NCBI GenBank assembly: GCA_029624765.1
Contig: JARSSO010000058.1
Span: 1 to 43,059 of the forward strand
From: Candidatus Contendibacter sp.
Lineage (GTDB): Bacteria; Pseudomonadota; Gammaproteobacteria; Competibacterales; Competibacteraceae
Length of the DNA stretch: 43,059 nucleotides
Reading direction: 5' to 3'
A model generated the notes under the pieces. That model saw only the letters and a list, made by a program, of their open reading frames with translations. It had not been told where the DNA came from and ran no database searches. Every line of letters starts with the position of its first letter. Positions within the stretch are counted from its first letter, which is position 1. A program made the position numbers and the translations under genes. Below are positions 32,503-40,812 of the stretch, piece by piece.

Positions 32503-33513
32503 TCATGGTTGAGCAAACACCCCCTCCAACGAGGGCGCGTCCAGCACCCGTTCCCCCCACACTTCCAACTGGGCCGGCTCCGCTCCCGCCAGCTTCGCCT
32601 CCACCCAGCCCGGCACCGGCCCGAACCGGCGGGTCAATTGCCGCTTCAACAGTAGCGATTCGCCTACCGGGATGCCCTTCTCGATACCCTTCTCGATGCC
32701 CTTCTCGATGCCTTTCACGATCCCCTTCTCGATGCCCTCTTGTACCCACTGCTCTGCAATCGTCGTCATCGTTTCACCTCCACCACTCAAGACCGTCGTC
32801 GCCAACCGGCGCAATTCGTCGGCGTTCAGTCGCTCCGTACTCGGCCCCTGGGCCAGGTAGCGCAGCAGCGTGATCACGTAATCCAGCCCGCTCGAACTCT
32901 GCTCCAACTCTCGCAGTAGCCCGAAAATCTCCGGCAACCGCTCCCGCAAATCGTCGCGGAAGATGTATTTCAGGGTCAGCAGCGCGGTCTGCAACAGGAC
33001 CGCGCCCTGCAATTCTTCGTCCCGATAGCCACTCAGATCGATCAGGTAGTAGACGCAATCCGGGATGCACTCCCGCAGCGCCGGCACGTCGGCCACGTCG
33101 TCGGCAAACCGCCGGCTGAGCCGCCACGCCTTCGCGCCGTGATAGACCACCACTGGGATGATCGCCGGCAACCGGCCGGTATGGCCGGCGTTCAGGCATT
33201 GCTCCCAGATCCGCACCCGATATCGCAGCAGGTCCAGGTTGATCCGCGACTCGACGTAGCTCTTGTGCTCGAACAGGACGTGGACATAGCCGGTGCCGCC
33301 GCCGGGAAAATCGACTTCGTACAGCAGATCGGCCGGATGTTGCGTCAGTTCCGGGTCCAGAAAAGCGTCTTTGGCGGGGCGCAGCGTGGCCCAATCCAGC
33401 GCCGCCGCCACCGCCGGGGGCAGGTAGCGCGCCAGGAACTCCGCCGCGACTTCGGTGCGCCCGAACACCGCCTTGAAAAACCGATCATGCGGGCTGCTTA
33501 ACGTCGTCATCAT
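32503..33513 (-). CDS. Rpn/YhgA-type PD-(D/E)XK nuclease-like protein
   Basis: The 336-residue protein resembles the Rpn/transposase_31 family of recombination-promoting DNA endonucleases. Landmarks are HDRFFKAVFG (9-18), D62 in ADLLYEVDF and E82-H-K84 in VLFEHKSY, the PD-(D/E)XK catalytic set, plus IPVVVYHG. A tandem EKGI array lies at 258-280, and a DUF4351-like tail at about 288-332. It begins 10 bases after the TIR-CHAT gene's stop, with CGGAGAGGGC directly before its ATG, so co-transcription is very likely. Rpn proteins can cut DNA and promote RecA-independent recombination; a role in the neighbouring defence-like gene's action is inference. Confidence 0.85.
   Translation of the reverse strand: MMTTLSSPHDRFFKAVFGRTEVAAEFLARYLPPAVAAALDWATLRPAKDAFLDPELTQHPADLLYEVDFPGGGTGYVHVLFEHKSYVESRINLDLLRYRVRIWEQCLNAGHTGRLPAIIPVVVYHGAKAWRLSRRFADDVADVPALRECIPDCVYYLIDLSGYRDEELQGAVLLQTALLTLKYIFRDDLRERLPEIFGLLRELEQSSSGLDYVITLLRYLAQGPSTERLNADELRRLATTVLSGGGETMTTIAEQWVQEGIEKGIVKGIEKGIEKGIEKGIPVGESLLLKRQLTRRFGPVPGWVEAKLAGAEPAQLEVWGERVLDAPSLEGVFAQP
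32671..32736. repeat. 12-bp tandem repeat in the Rpn-type gene
   Basis: Successive 12-base units of the form CTTCTCGATGCC, some with one or three changes, run through 32671-32736 and encode the EKGI array. Frame is conserved whatever the copy number. Confidence 0.85.
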
Positions 33514-33523
33514 GCCCTCTCCG

Positions 33524-36500
33524 CTACCCGCGCTTTTCCAGCGTTTCGATCAGGAACAGGATTTCGGCGGCCATTGTGTAGTGCAAATCCGGCGCGTCGG
33601 CGAGGGCGCGGTCGCGGCTGCCGGCGACGATGGCTTGGAGGGCGCGGATGGCCGCTTGCCAACTTGCTGTTTTGTAGGTTGCAGCGTTGTCGTGAAGGAG
33701 TGACGCAGCTCCAGCCGAGTCGCCCGCACGGAGTTTTTGGGTCAGGGCGAAGCAAAGGCGACCCGCTCCACTGTGGTTCTCGCCGCCGTCGCGGCGGTAG
33801 GCAAGGTAGCAGGCGATGGCCTTGGCTCTCGCCTCCGCAGCGGCGGGGGGATTGCCGGCGTCCGTCTCGATATTGGCGAGGATGCCCCAAGCTGTCCACG
33901 GCTCGGTCGCGTGGCCGAACGGCGCTTTGCATTCGATTGCCCGGCAGATTTCCTGTCGCGCTTCGTCCAGGCGGCGGAGCTTGCGCAGGGTTTCGCCGAG
34001 ATTGCTCCTCGCGAGACCTTCGTCCGCCGTATCGCCGATCTCGACGTACTTGTCCAACGCTTGCCGGTAGAAGGCTGCGGCTTCCTCCGGGCGACCGATG
34101 ACTTGGAGATACAGGTTCCCCAGTTGCAGGAGCGTACCCGCCTGCTCGGCGACATCGCCGAGCCGCACCTTAATCGCGAGCGATTTCCGGTAGGCATCCT
34201 CCGCCGCGTCCGGCTGTCCCGCTCCCTGATACACCATGCCGGTCTGATGCCAGCTCGTAGCGACGCTGCTCGGTTCGCCCAACTGCGTGAACCGTTCGCG
34301 CGCTTCGGCATACGCCGCCAGCGCCTCCGGGTAGCGGCGCTGATCCAGGCGGACGGTCCCCAACTGGCCTTTGCCGACGGCGACCTCCCGGTCGTCACCG
34401 CGTTGCTCGGCGCGGCGGATGACCTCTTCGTAGGCCGCCGCCGCTTCATCGAGCCGACCCAGGAAGAGAAGACAGTCGCCTTGTTCCGCGAGGCAGGCGG
34501 ACGCCATCCCTTCCGCAGCTTGGCTGGCACGTTCCCTCGCGACGGCCTCGAAGCGTTGGCGAGCCTCGTCCAGCAGCGGCAAGGCCGGCTCCGAGCCGCC
34601 GGCCGTTTTCAACACCCGGGCCAGGAGCCAGCAGGCCATCACCAGATCGTAATCGGCGCCGGGATACGCCTGCTCGCCCGCCGTCCGGGCGTGCTGGAGC
34701 AACGCTTGCGCGCCGTCCAGCGCCTCCTGCAACCGCCCGCCGGCAAGCTGCTGCTCGATGCGGGTCCGCGCCGCCTCGAACCGCGCGTGATTCCAGGCAT
34801 CACCCAGCGCCGCCGCCGCAGCATCGCTCACCTGCCCCACCCGCGCCAGCAGCCGGGGCTTGCCGGCATTTTGCAGCAAGCGGTAGAGCGAAGTAGCCAG
34901 ATCGATGGTCGCCTCTGCGTCGCCCGCGCGCTGCACCCGGTCGAGCAGCGCAAACAGATTCGGCAGCTCCAGCCCCGTCAGCGTCGCCGCGAGTTCGGCG
35001 TTCTGGTTGCACTGCTGCACGAGGAACCCGACATACCCGCGCATCGCCTCGACCCAGCGGGTCGTCAGCGCCTCGCGCTCCGCCGCGTCCAGCCGCCCGC
35101 GCAGGTAGGGACAGAGCGCGGGATTGAGCGTGAGATGGTTGTAGCGGTTCGGCGTCGCCAGCCCGGTCTCAATCAATTCGTTCGCCAGCGAAAATGCGTC
35201 TGCCTGCTCCCACTGCATCATGTTTGCGAGCACGCTCGGATGGACCCCGCCGTGAAACACCGCCAGCACGCGCGCCCGCTCCCGGTTCACCGCCGACAGG
35301 CGTTGCAGGGACAACCCGACGCTGGCGAAAACGGACTGTTCCCGGCTGCCGGGGAATCGCTGCTCCATCTCCGCCATCAACTCGACCAGCGATTCGCGAG
35401 TGGCCGCGACGCCGCGCGCCCGCAATGCCGGAGCCAGCAGCGCCAGGGTGCGGGCGTGGCAATGAACGGCGTCCACGAGCTGCTCGATCTCGTCGCGGGC
35501 GGCGTCTAATTCCCTCACCCTGCCCTCTCCCAGAGGGAGAGGGTTCTGAAGAGTGACCTCTCCCAGAGGGAGAGGGTTCTGGATGGAATCGGCGTTCAGT
35601 ACCCGCTCGACCAGCTTCACCGCGTCCTCGCGGGCGAGTTGGTGCAGTTCCCGCCGGTTCCGTTCGGCATCGAACGGCGCGGGCAGCGGCTCGCGGCTGG
35701 TGAAGACGATCCGGGTGTCGCCCTGGCCATTCAGCCGCGCGCAGAGCTTCAGGATGGCGTCCAGTTCGCCGCGCAGGTCCTCGTTGAGCGCCTCGGGCGT
35801 GTCCTCGGCCAGAAACGGCGGTAGCAAAACGCTTTCCATGTTGTCCACTACCAGCAGGGTCGGCTGTTCGACCAGCGCGCGTTCGACCGGCAGGATCGCT
35901 TGTTCCAGGTTGGGAAAGGTGGCGACGGAATACTTTTCTCCGACCAATTGGCGACCCAGGGCATCGAGCACCGCCTGGACATGGCCGTGCGTCTCGACCG
36001 AGACGAACGCGGCGCGGCGCATCTGCTGGGAGCGCACTAGCCAGCGGGCGAACTCGGCGGCGAGCGCGGTCTTGCCTTCGCCGCCCTGGCCGCGCACCAC
36101 GGCGTAGCGAGCCCCCCTCACCCCCGACCCCTCTCCCAAGGGGAGAGGGGAGAAAAGAAGACGTTGCAAAGCCAGCAGTTCCCGACTGCGCCCGACGAAG
36201 CCGGTCTTCGGTTCCTTCGGTAACTCGCCGAGCCGGGCCGCAAGTTGCTTTTTGAAATCCGCCACGGTCTGCTTGGCGGGCACCATTTTGAAGAGCTGCG
36301 GGTCGTCCTTCTCCTGAAACAGCACCGGCACGAACCAATCCTCCAGCCGGAATTCGCCCGCGCCAAAGATGTGCCCGCGAAACGTGTCGTCCTTCAACGC
36401 GCGCTGGCCGGCCAGCATGGCGTCGCCCACCCGCTTGCCATCGGCCAGCGCCCGGTAAAACGCCGCGACGAAGCGGCGCGCGGTCTCGACCAGCACGCTG

Positions 36501-37993
36501 TGGCTCATGGCCACCACGGAGGCGACGCCAACCTTCAGCAGCTCGGAGGCGACGGATTCGGACGCCTGTTCGGCCTGCGCGGTCTGGCAGGCTTCCAGAA
36601 ACACCAGCGGGATGCGGTGGTCGCGCAGCAGCGGGCCGAGTTCGTTGGTGAAAACGGTCGCGTGCCGGCGCTTTCCGAGCTTGGCGGTGTCCTGCGGATG
36701 TTCGAAGCACAGCCCACCGAGACCGACGCGACGGTCGTAGACGCCGTGACCGTCGAAGTGAACGACGTGATAAGGCCGCTTTTGCTCGCGGGCGCGGTCC
36801 AGTTCCTCGCCCAAGGCCGGCAGCGTGGGCGGATCGAGAACGTGAATCTTGACCAAACCGGGCAAGGTTTCCATCGCCTCGACCAGCGGCAAGGCGCTGG
36901 CGCGGTGGTCGATGTAGCCGCAGGCGTTGTCTTCGGGTCGCGCGGTCACCAGCAGGATGCGGATGGGTGTAGCGACCACCGGCACGTCGAAGCCCTCGGT
37001 ACTTGGCAGCCGACGGCGAACGCGGGTGGGCTTGGCGCCTTGGAACAGAAACGCCTTGCTATCGTGTAAAAGCTCCCAGGGCAGGCCGAGGAGGATCGTG
37101 GCCACCTCCTTTGTGGCCCGTTCGTCGGTTTCGGATGCGCCCTCTTCGGGCGTGTCGTTCATGTAGACGGAGAAACGCCGTCCAGCGCGGTCGCTGATCT
37201 TCGCCCAGTCCCGCATGACGTTGGCGGTATGGGCCAACGGCATCGCTGCTTCGTGCAAGCGCTTGCCCCATTCCACCAGGTCCGCTTCGACCTGCCGCGC
37301 CCGATCCCGGAAGTAGTGGCTCGGCCAGATGGCGTATTTCTCCAGATACCAGCGCAAGTCCTCTGCCTCAAACGGGCCGATGGGGGCAACGAGCCGCCAA
37401 TTTTTTTCACTGGTAGGGCCGCGCTGGCCCGGCGTGGCGGGTTCGTAGACCAGCCGGGCGCGGGCGGAAGCGCGGCCGCCATCTTTCTCTCGAAACTTCA
37501 GGTCGGTGAGTTCGAGGACCAGTTCCTCCAGCGGTTCAGCCTGGGGCTGCGGCGTGGGCGCCACGTCGGCGGAGAGCCGCTTGCCCAGCGCGACGAGGAT
37601 CGCGTTCATCGCCGCTTCGACGCCGCCCGCGTCGCTGCTCACGGGGATGTAAACCGGCTCCTCGCCGAAGAATTCTTCCAACACGCCGAGCTTGGTGCCG
37701 TTCAGCGAAAGCGGAATGACTGGAAACTGCTCCTTGCCGCGCTGTTCCCGCACCAGAAGCGCATGGCGGAGTTCTTTGCCGACCCATCTCGATTGCAGCG
37801 CATCCGGGCTGACCACGACCGCGTAGGCCAACGCGGCGTCGATGGCTTTCTTGATCTCCAGCCAAAGCGGATCACCGCCGCGCAGCTCGCGCGAGTCGAT
37901 CCAACCGTCTTGGCCGTGATCGGCGAGCGCCGCGCGGAGGTCGCGCACGAAACCGTCATCCTGCGAGCTATGGGAGATAAAGAGCTTGGCCAT
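33524..37993 (-). CDS. TIR-CHAT-NTPase-TPR protein (STAND-like)
   Basis: The 1489-residue protein has, in order: a TIR domain (about 3-140; KLFISHSSQDD, with candidate catalytic E74 in SRWVGKE); a linker; a CHAT caspase-like protease (about 340-560) with the His/Cys pair H416 (HFDGHG) and C469 (LEACQTA); a P-loop NTPase (about 595-870) with FVGRSREL, Walker A GQGGEGKT (635-642), Walker B LLVVDN (D717) and FTSRE; and a long helical region ending in TPRs (about 1140-1440; QLGNLYLQ, ARSNLGETLRKL). TIR domains can consume NAD and CHAT domains cleave proteins, so two effectors share one sensor chain. It fits the STAND/NLR-like design of bacterial immune proteins, though a regulatory role is possible. 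Two segments (615-627 and 806-828) are encoded by inserted palindromic repeats. Confidence 0.9.
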   Translation of the reverse strand: MAKLFISHSSQDDGFVRDLRAALADHGQDGWIDSRELRGGDPLWLEIKKAIDAALAYAVVVSPDALQSRWVGKELRHALLVREQRGKEQFPVIPLSLNGTKLGVLEEFFGEEPVYIPVSSDAGGVEAAMNAILVALGKRLSADVAPTPQPQAEPLEELVLELTDLKFREKDGGRASARARLVYEPATPGQRGPTSEKNWRLVAPIGPFEAEDLRWYLEKYAIWPSHYFRDRARQVEADLVEWGKRLHEAAMPLAHTANVMRDWAKISDRAGRRFSVYMNDTPEEGASETDERATKEVATILLGLPWELLHDSKAFLFQGAKPTRVRRRLPSTEGFDVPVVATPIRILLVTARPEDNACGYIDHRASALPLVEAMETLPGLVKIHVLDPPTLPALGEELDRAREQKRPYHVVHFDGHGVYDRRVGLGGLCFEHPQDTAKLGKRRHATVFTNELGPLLRDHRIPLVFLEACQTAQAEQASESVASELLKVGVASVVAMSHSVLVETARRFVAAFYRALADGKRVGDAMLAGQRALKDDTFRGHIFGAGEFRLEDWFVPVLFQEKDDPQLFKMVPAKQTVADFKKQLAARLGELPKEPKTGFVGRSRELLALQRLLFSPLPLGEGSGVRGARYAVVRGQGGEGKTALAAEFARWLVRSQQMRRAAFVSVETHGHVQAVLDALGRQLVGEKYSVATFPNLEQAILPVERALVEQPTLLVVDNMESVLLPPFLAEDTPEALNEDLRGELDAILKLCARLNGQGDTRIVFTSREPLPAPFDAERNRRELHQLAREDAVKLVERVLNADSIQNPLPLGEVTLQNPLPLGEGRVRELDAARDEIEQLVDAVHCHARTLALLAPALRARGVAATRESLVELMAEMEQRFPGSREQSVFASVGLSLQRLSAVNRERARVLAVFHGGVHPSVLANMMQWEQADAFSLANELIETGLATPNRYNHLTLNPALCPYLRGRLDAAEREALTTRWVEAMRGYVGFLVQQCNQNAELAATLTGLELPNLFALLDRVQRAGDAEATIDLATSLYRLLQNAGKPRLLARVGQVSDAAAAALGDAWNHARFEAARTRIEQQLAGGRLQEALDGAQALLQHARTAGEQAYPGADYDLVMACWLLARVLKTAGGSEPALPLLDEARQRFEAVARERASQAAEGMASACLAEQGDCLLFLGRLDEAAAAYEEVIRRAEQRGDDREVAVGKGQLGTVRLDQRRYPEALAAYAEARERFTQLGEPSSVATSWHQTGMVYQGAGQPDAAEDAYRKSLAIKVRLGDVAEQAGTLLQLGNLYLQVIGRPEEAAAFYRQALDKYVEIGDTADEGLARSNLGETLRKLRRLDEARQEICRAIECKAPFGHATEPWTAWGILANIETDAGNPPAAAEARAKAIACYLAYRRDGGENHSGAGRLCFALTQKLRAGDSAGAASLLHDNAATYKTASWQAAIRALQAIVAGSRDRALADAPDLHYTMAAEILFLIETLEKRG
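35511..35580. repeat. Two palindromic repeats inside the TIR-CHAT gene
   Basis: Two adjacent copies: stem CCCTCTCCC/GGGAGAGGG at 35523-35543 and CCTCTCCC/GGGAGAGG at 35557-35575, both with loop AGA. Both continue into GGTTCTG. They are read through in frame and encode the two QNPLPLGE units of the protein at about residues 805-824. Confidence 0.85.
36118..36150. repeat. Palindromic repeat before the Walker A motif of the TIR-CHAT gene
   Basis: CCCCTCTCCC (36128-36137) and GGGAGAGGGG (36141-36150) form a 10-bp stem with loop AAG, preceded by CCCTCACCCCCGA. It is in frame and encodes SPLPLGEGSGVRG, 7 residues upstream of the P-loop segment (ARYAVVRGQGG). Confidence 0.85.
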
Positions 37994-38019
37994 GATGGCA
38001 ATCCAGAGAATCCAGGTTT

Positions 38020-38169
38020 GTAGGTTGGGTTAGCGTACAGTATGTAACCTAATAGAATCAAATGTTGGGTTACGGCCTACGGCCTAACCCAACCTACGAA
38101 TGTGCTCGAACCAGTCCAATGTTGTAGTTGTAGGTTGGGTTAGCGCACAGCGCGTAACCCAACAGAATC
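38020..38169. repeat. Cluster of GTAGGTTGGGTTA-type palindromic repeats
   Basis: Direct copies begin at 38020 and 38129 (TGTAGGTTGGGTTAGCG, then GTAACC and AGAATC). Between them lies an inverted relative at 38064-38100. Each unit folds through GTTGGGTTA/TAACCCAAC arms. The word CGAATGYGCTC follows the middle unit and recurs at the 3' end of glk, so the repeat or its insertion has duplicated flanking sequence. It fills the gap between glk and the TIR-CHAT gene. Confidence 0.8.
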
Positions 38170-38185
38170 GATGCGACGAATGCGC

Positions 38186-39145
38186 TCAATCCAGCGCCGC
38201 CGCCGCTCCGCGCAAGGCGGGATGGTCGGCGGTGATCACCCAGGTCGGAATCGCCGCCAGGTAAGCGTTGAACCGGCCCTTGGCCTCGAACCGGGCGCGG
38301 AACGTCGACCGGTCGAAAAATTCCCCCAGTCGCGGCACGATGCCGCCGCCGATGTAAACCCCGCCCCGCGCGCCGAGGGTGAGGGCCAGGTTGCCCGCCG
38401 CCGTACCCAGCATTCCGCAGAACATCCCCACGACTTCGGCGCAGTGTCGGCAGTTTTCGGCCAGCGCCCGTTCGGTGATCTCGGCGGGCACCAGTCCTTC
38501 CGCCGGCCAGCCTTCCAATTCCGCCAGCGCGGTGTACAGATTGACCAGCCCCGGCCCCGACAGAAACCGCTCGGGTGAAACATGGCCGAATTGGCGCCGC
38601 AGGATTTGACCGATTGCCCACTCCCGTTCGTTGGAGGGGGAAAACGTGACGTGACCGCCCTCGGTCTGGAGCGGAATCCAATGGCTGCCCGACCACACCA
38701 GGCCCGATACGCCCAGACCGGTGCCGGGTCCGATCAGACCGATGGGCGCTTCCGCCACCGCCGTTCCTCCACCCACCGACCGGCGTTCGTCGGGACCCAG
38801 CAGCGGCAAGGCCAGCGCCAGCGCGGTGAAATCGTTGAGAATCAGCAACTGTTCCAGTCCCAGCGCCTGTTCCGCCGCCTTTCTGGAAAACGACCAATGA
38901 CTGTTGGTGAACTGAATCCAGTCGCCGGTCACCGGCGTGGCGACCGCGACGGCGGCGCGGCGCGGATGTGGGCCAGAAATCCCGCCCAGATAGGCGGCGG
39001 CGGCCTGGATCAAATCCGGGTAATCGGCGCCGCTCAGCACCCGTTCCGACTGAATGCGACCGTCCGGGGTGGCGAGGGCAAAGCGGGCGTTGGTGCCGCC
39101 GATGTCGGCGATCAAGTCTGGAACTTCGGTGAAATGTTGCGTCAT
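38186..39145 (-). CDS. glk: Glucokinase
   Basis: This 319-residue ROK-independent, Glk-type (hexokinase_2) enzyme phosphorylates glucose with ATP. Motifs are DIGGTNARFAL (14-24, phosphate loop), LNDFTALALALP (catalytic Asp), GPGTGLGVSGL and TEGGHVTFSP. I start at ATG 39145 (MTQHFTEVPDL; AGGA upstream), because homologs begin close to the DIGGTNARF motif; ATG 39211 would add 22 unconserved residues. It is divergent from aceA with a 217-base shared gap. Its 3' end abuts the repeat cluster. A role in feeding glycolysis or glycogen-derived glucose is expected from the family. Confidence 0.93.
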   Translation of the reverse strand: MTQHFTEVPDLIADIGGTNARFALATPDGRIQSERVLSGADYPDLIQAAAAYLGGISGPHPRRAAVAVATPVTGDWIQFTNSHWSFSRKAAEQALGLEQLLILNDFTALALALPLLGPDERRSVGGGTAVAEAPIGLIGPGTGLGVSGLVWSGSHWIPLQTEGGHVTFSPSNEREWAIGQILRRQFGHVSPERFLSGPGLVNLYTALAELEGWPAEGLVPAEITERALAENCRHCAEVVGMFCGMLGTAAGNLALTLGARGGVYIGGGIVPRLGEFFDRSTFRARFEAKGRFNAYLAAIPTWVITADHPALRGAAAALD

Positions 39146-39212
39146 GGCGAGATTTCCTGCCGAGTGGAACGAGCGTGGCGATTTGGCGCATGGATGGGTT
39201 GTCGTCGCCATC

Positions 39213-39242
39213 TTGTGCTATGCCGCATAGCCACATTAAGAT
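39213..39242 (+). promoter_or_regulatory. Candidate promoter and palindrome between glk and aceA
   Basis: TTGTGC (39213-39218) and TAAGAT (39237-39242) are 18 bases apart and resemble weak -35/-10 boxes directed toward aceA. A perfect palindrome with arms GCTATG and CATAGC and a 3-base centre (39217-39231) lies across the -35 box and spacer, where a repressor or activator could bind. No footprint is known to me. Confidence 0.35.
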
Positions 39243-39362
39243 AGCCAGAATTTTCGATGCGCCCTTCTTTAAAGGACGATGCGAAAACACGCAAGGGCTT
39301 TCGATGGTCGTACCGATCGGGTTTCGAGCACAACCCCGTAAACCTCCAAGAGGATAGAAAAA

Positions 39363-40655
39363 ATGGCGTTTCTAAGCGTTGAACAACTGAAAAAAGACTG
39401 GGCTGAGAATCCCCGCTGGAAAGGCATCAAGCGCGGCTACACCGCCGAGGATGTCGTGCGGCTGCGCGGCAACATTCCAGTCGAGTACAGCCTGGCGCAG
39501 CGGGGTGCCGACAAACTGTGGGAACTGATCACCACCACGCCTTACGTCAATTGCCTGGGCGCGCTGACCGGCGGTCAGGCGATGCAACAGGCCAAGGCCG
39601 GCGTCAAGGCCATCTACCTGTCCGGCTGGCAGGTCGCCGCCGACAACAATACCTACATGTCGATGTATCCCGACCAGTCGCTGTATCCGGTTGATTCGGT
39701 GCCGGCGGTGGTCGCCCGCATCAATAACACCTTCAAGCGCGCCGACGAGATTCAATGCGCCCGTGGCATCGGGCCGGGCCACAAGGATTTCATCGACTAT
39801 TTCCTGCCCATTGTGGGCGACGCCGAAGCCGGGTTCGGCGGCGTGCTGAACGCCCACGAACTAATGAAGTGCATGATCCGCGCCGGCGCGGCAGGCGTCC
39901 ACTTCGAGGACCAGTTGGCCTCGGTCAAGAAGTGCGGCCACATGGGCGGCAAGGTGCTGGTGCCGTCCCAGGAAGCCGTCCAGAAGCTGATCGCCGCCCG
40001 CCTGGCGGCCGATGTCTACGGCGTGCCGACCATCTTGCTGGCCCGGACCGACGCCGAGGCGGCCGACCTGCTGACCAGCGACTGCGACGACAACGACAAG
40101 CCGTTCCTGACCGGCGAGCGGACCGTAGAAGGCTTCTACAAGACCAAGAAGGGCCTGGGGCAGGCGATTTCGCGCGGTCTGGCCTACGCGCCCTACGCCG
40201 ACATGGTCTGGTGCGAGACCGGCACCCCCGATCTCGACTTCGCCAAGAAGTTCGCCGACGCCATCCAAAACCAGTTCCCCGGCAAGATGCTGGCCTACAA
40301 CTGCTCGCCGTCCTTCAACTGGAAGAAGAACCTGGACGACGCCACCATTGCCAAGTTCCAGCGCGAGCTGGGCGCGATGGGCTACAAGTACCAGTTCATC
40401 ACCCTGGCCGGCATCCACAACATGTGGTACCACATGTTCGATCTGGCGCAGGACTACGTGAAGCGCGGCATGTCCGCCTACGTCGAGAAGGTCCAGGAAC
40501 CCGAATTCGCCGCCCGCGACCGTGGTTACACCTTCGTCAGCCACCAGCAGGAAGTGGGCACCGGCTACTTCGACGACGTGACCACCGTCATTCAGGGCGG
40601 CGTGTCTTCGGTGACCGCGCTGACCGGTTCCACGGAAGAAGAACAATTCCACTAA
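39363..40655 (+). CDS. aceA: Isocitrate lyase
   Basis: The 430-residue enzyme splits isocitrate into glyoxylate and succinate, the first step of the glyoxylate shunt that allows growth on acetyl-CoA. The catalytic KKCGH motif is at 189-193 (C191). Other landmarks are GYTAEDVVRLRGN, SGWQVAADNNTYMSMYPDQSLYP, the metal-binding VGDAEAGFGG (D153) and YNCSPSFNWKKNL. The AGAGGA box lies 9 bases before the ATG. aceB follows, but a strong terminator in between (40721-40748) implies that aceB expression is partly separate. The neighbouring malate synthase makes the pathway assignment firm. Confidence 0.97.
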   Translation: MAFLSVEQLKKDWAENPRWKGIKRGYTAEDVVRLRGNIPVEYSLAQRGADKLWELITTTPYVNCLGALTGGQAMQQAKAGVKAIYLSGWQVAADNNTYMSMYPDQSLYPVDSVPAVVARINNTFKRADEIQCARGIGPGHKDFIDYFLPIVGDAEAGFGGVLNAHELMKCMIRAGAAGVHFEDQLASVKKCGHMGGKVLVPSQEAVQKLIAARLAADVYGVPTILLARTDAEAADLLTSDCDDNDKPFLTGERTVEGFYKTKKGLGQAISRGLAYAPYADMVWCETGTPDLDFAKKFADAIQNQFPGKMLAYNCSPSFNWKKNLDDATIAKFQRELGAMGYKYQFITLAGIHNMWYHMFDLAQDYVKRGMSAYVEKVQEPEFAARDRGYTFVSHQQEVGTGYFDDVTTVIQGGVSSVTALTGSTEEEQFH

Positions 40656-40720
40656 TGAGCGCCTCGCCCGCCGTCCGCCGCTAGCGGCGCGAACGGCGGA
40701 ATTGGCCAGCCATCCCATTG

Positions 40721-40748
40721 CCCGGAGGGAGTTTCCCTCCGGGTTTTT
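40721..40748 (+). terminator. Rho-independent terminator between aceA and aceB
   Basis: CCCGGAGGGA (40721-40730) and TCCCTCCGGG (40734-40743) form a perfect 10-bp stem with a GTT loop, followed by TTTTT (40744-40748). It ends most aceA transcripts. It also lies within the extended open frame before aceB, supporting the downstream GTG start. Confidence 0.9.
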
Positions 40749-40812
40749 GCCATTGGAAACCGCTAAAATCATTCCCGCCGATTTCGAACGAACCCCCATC
40801 CAAGGAGCAGCC

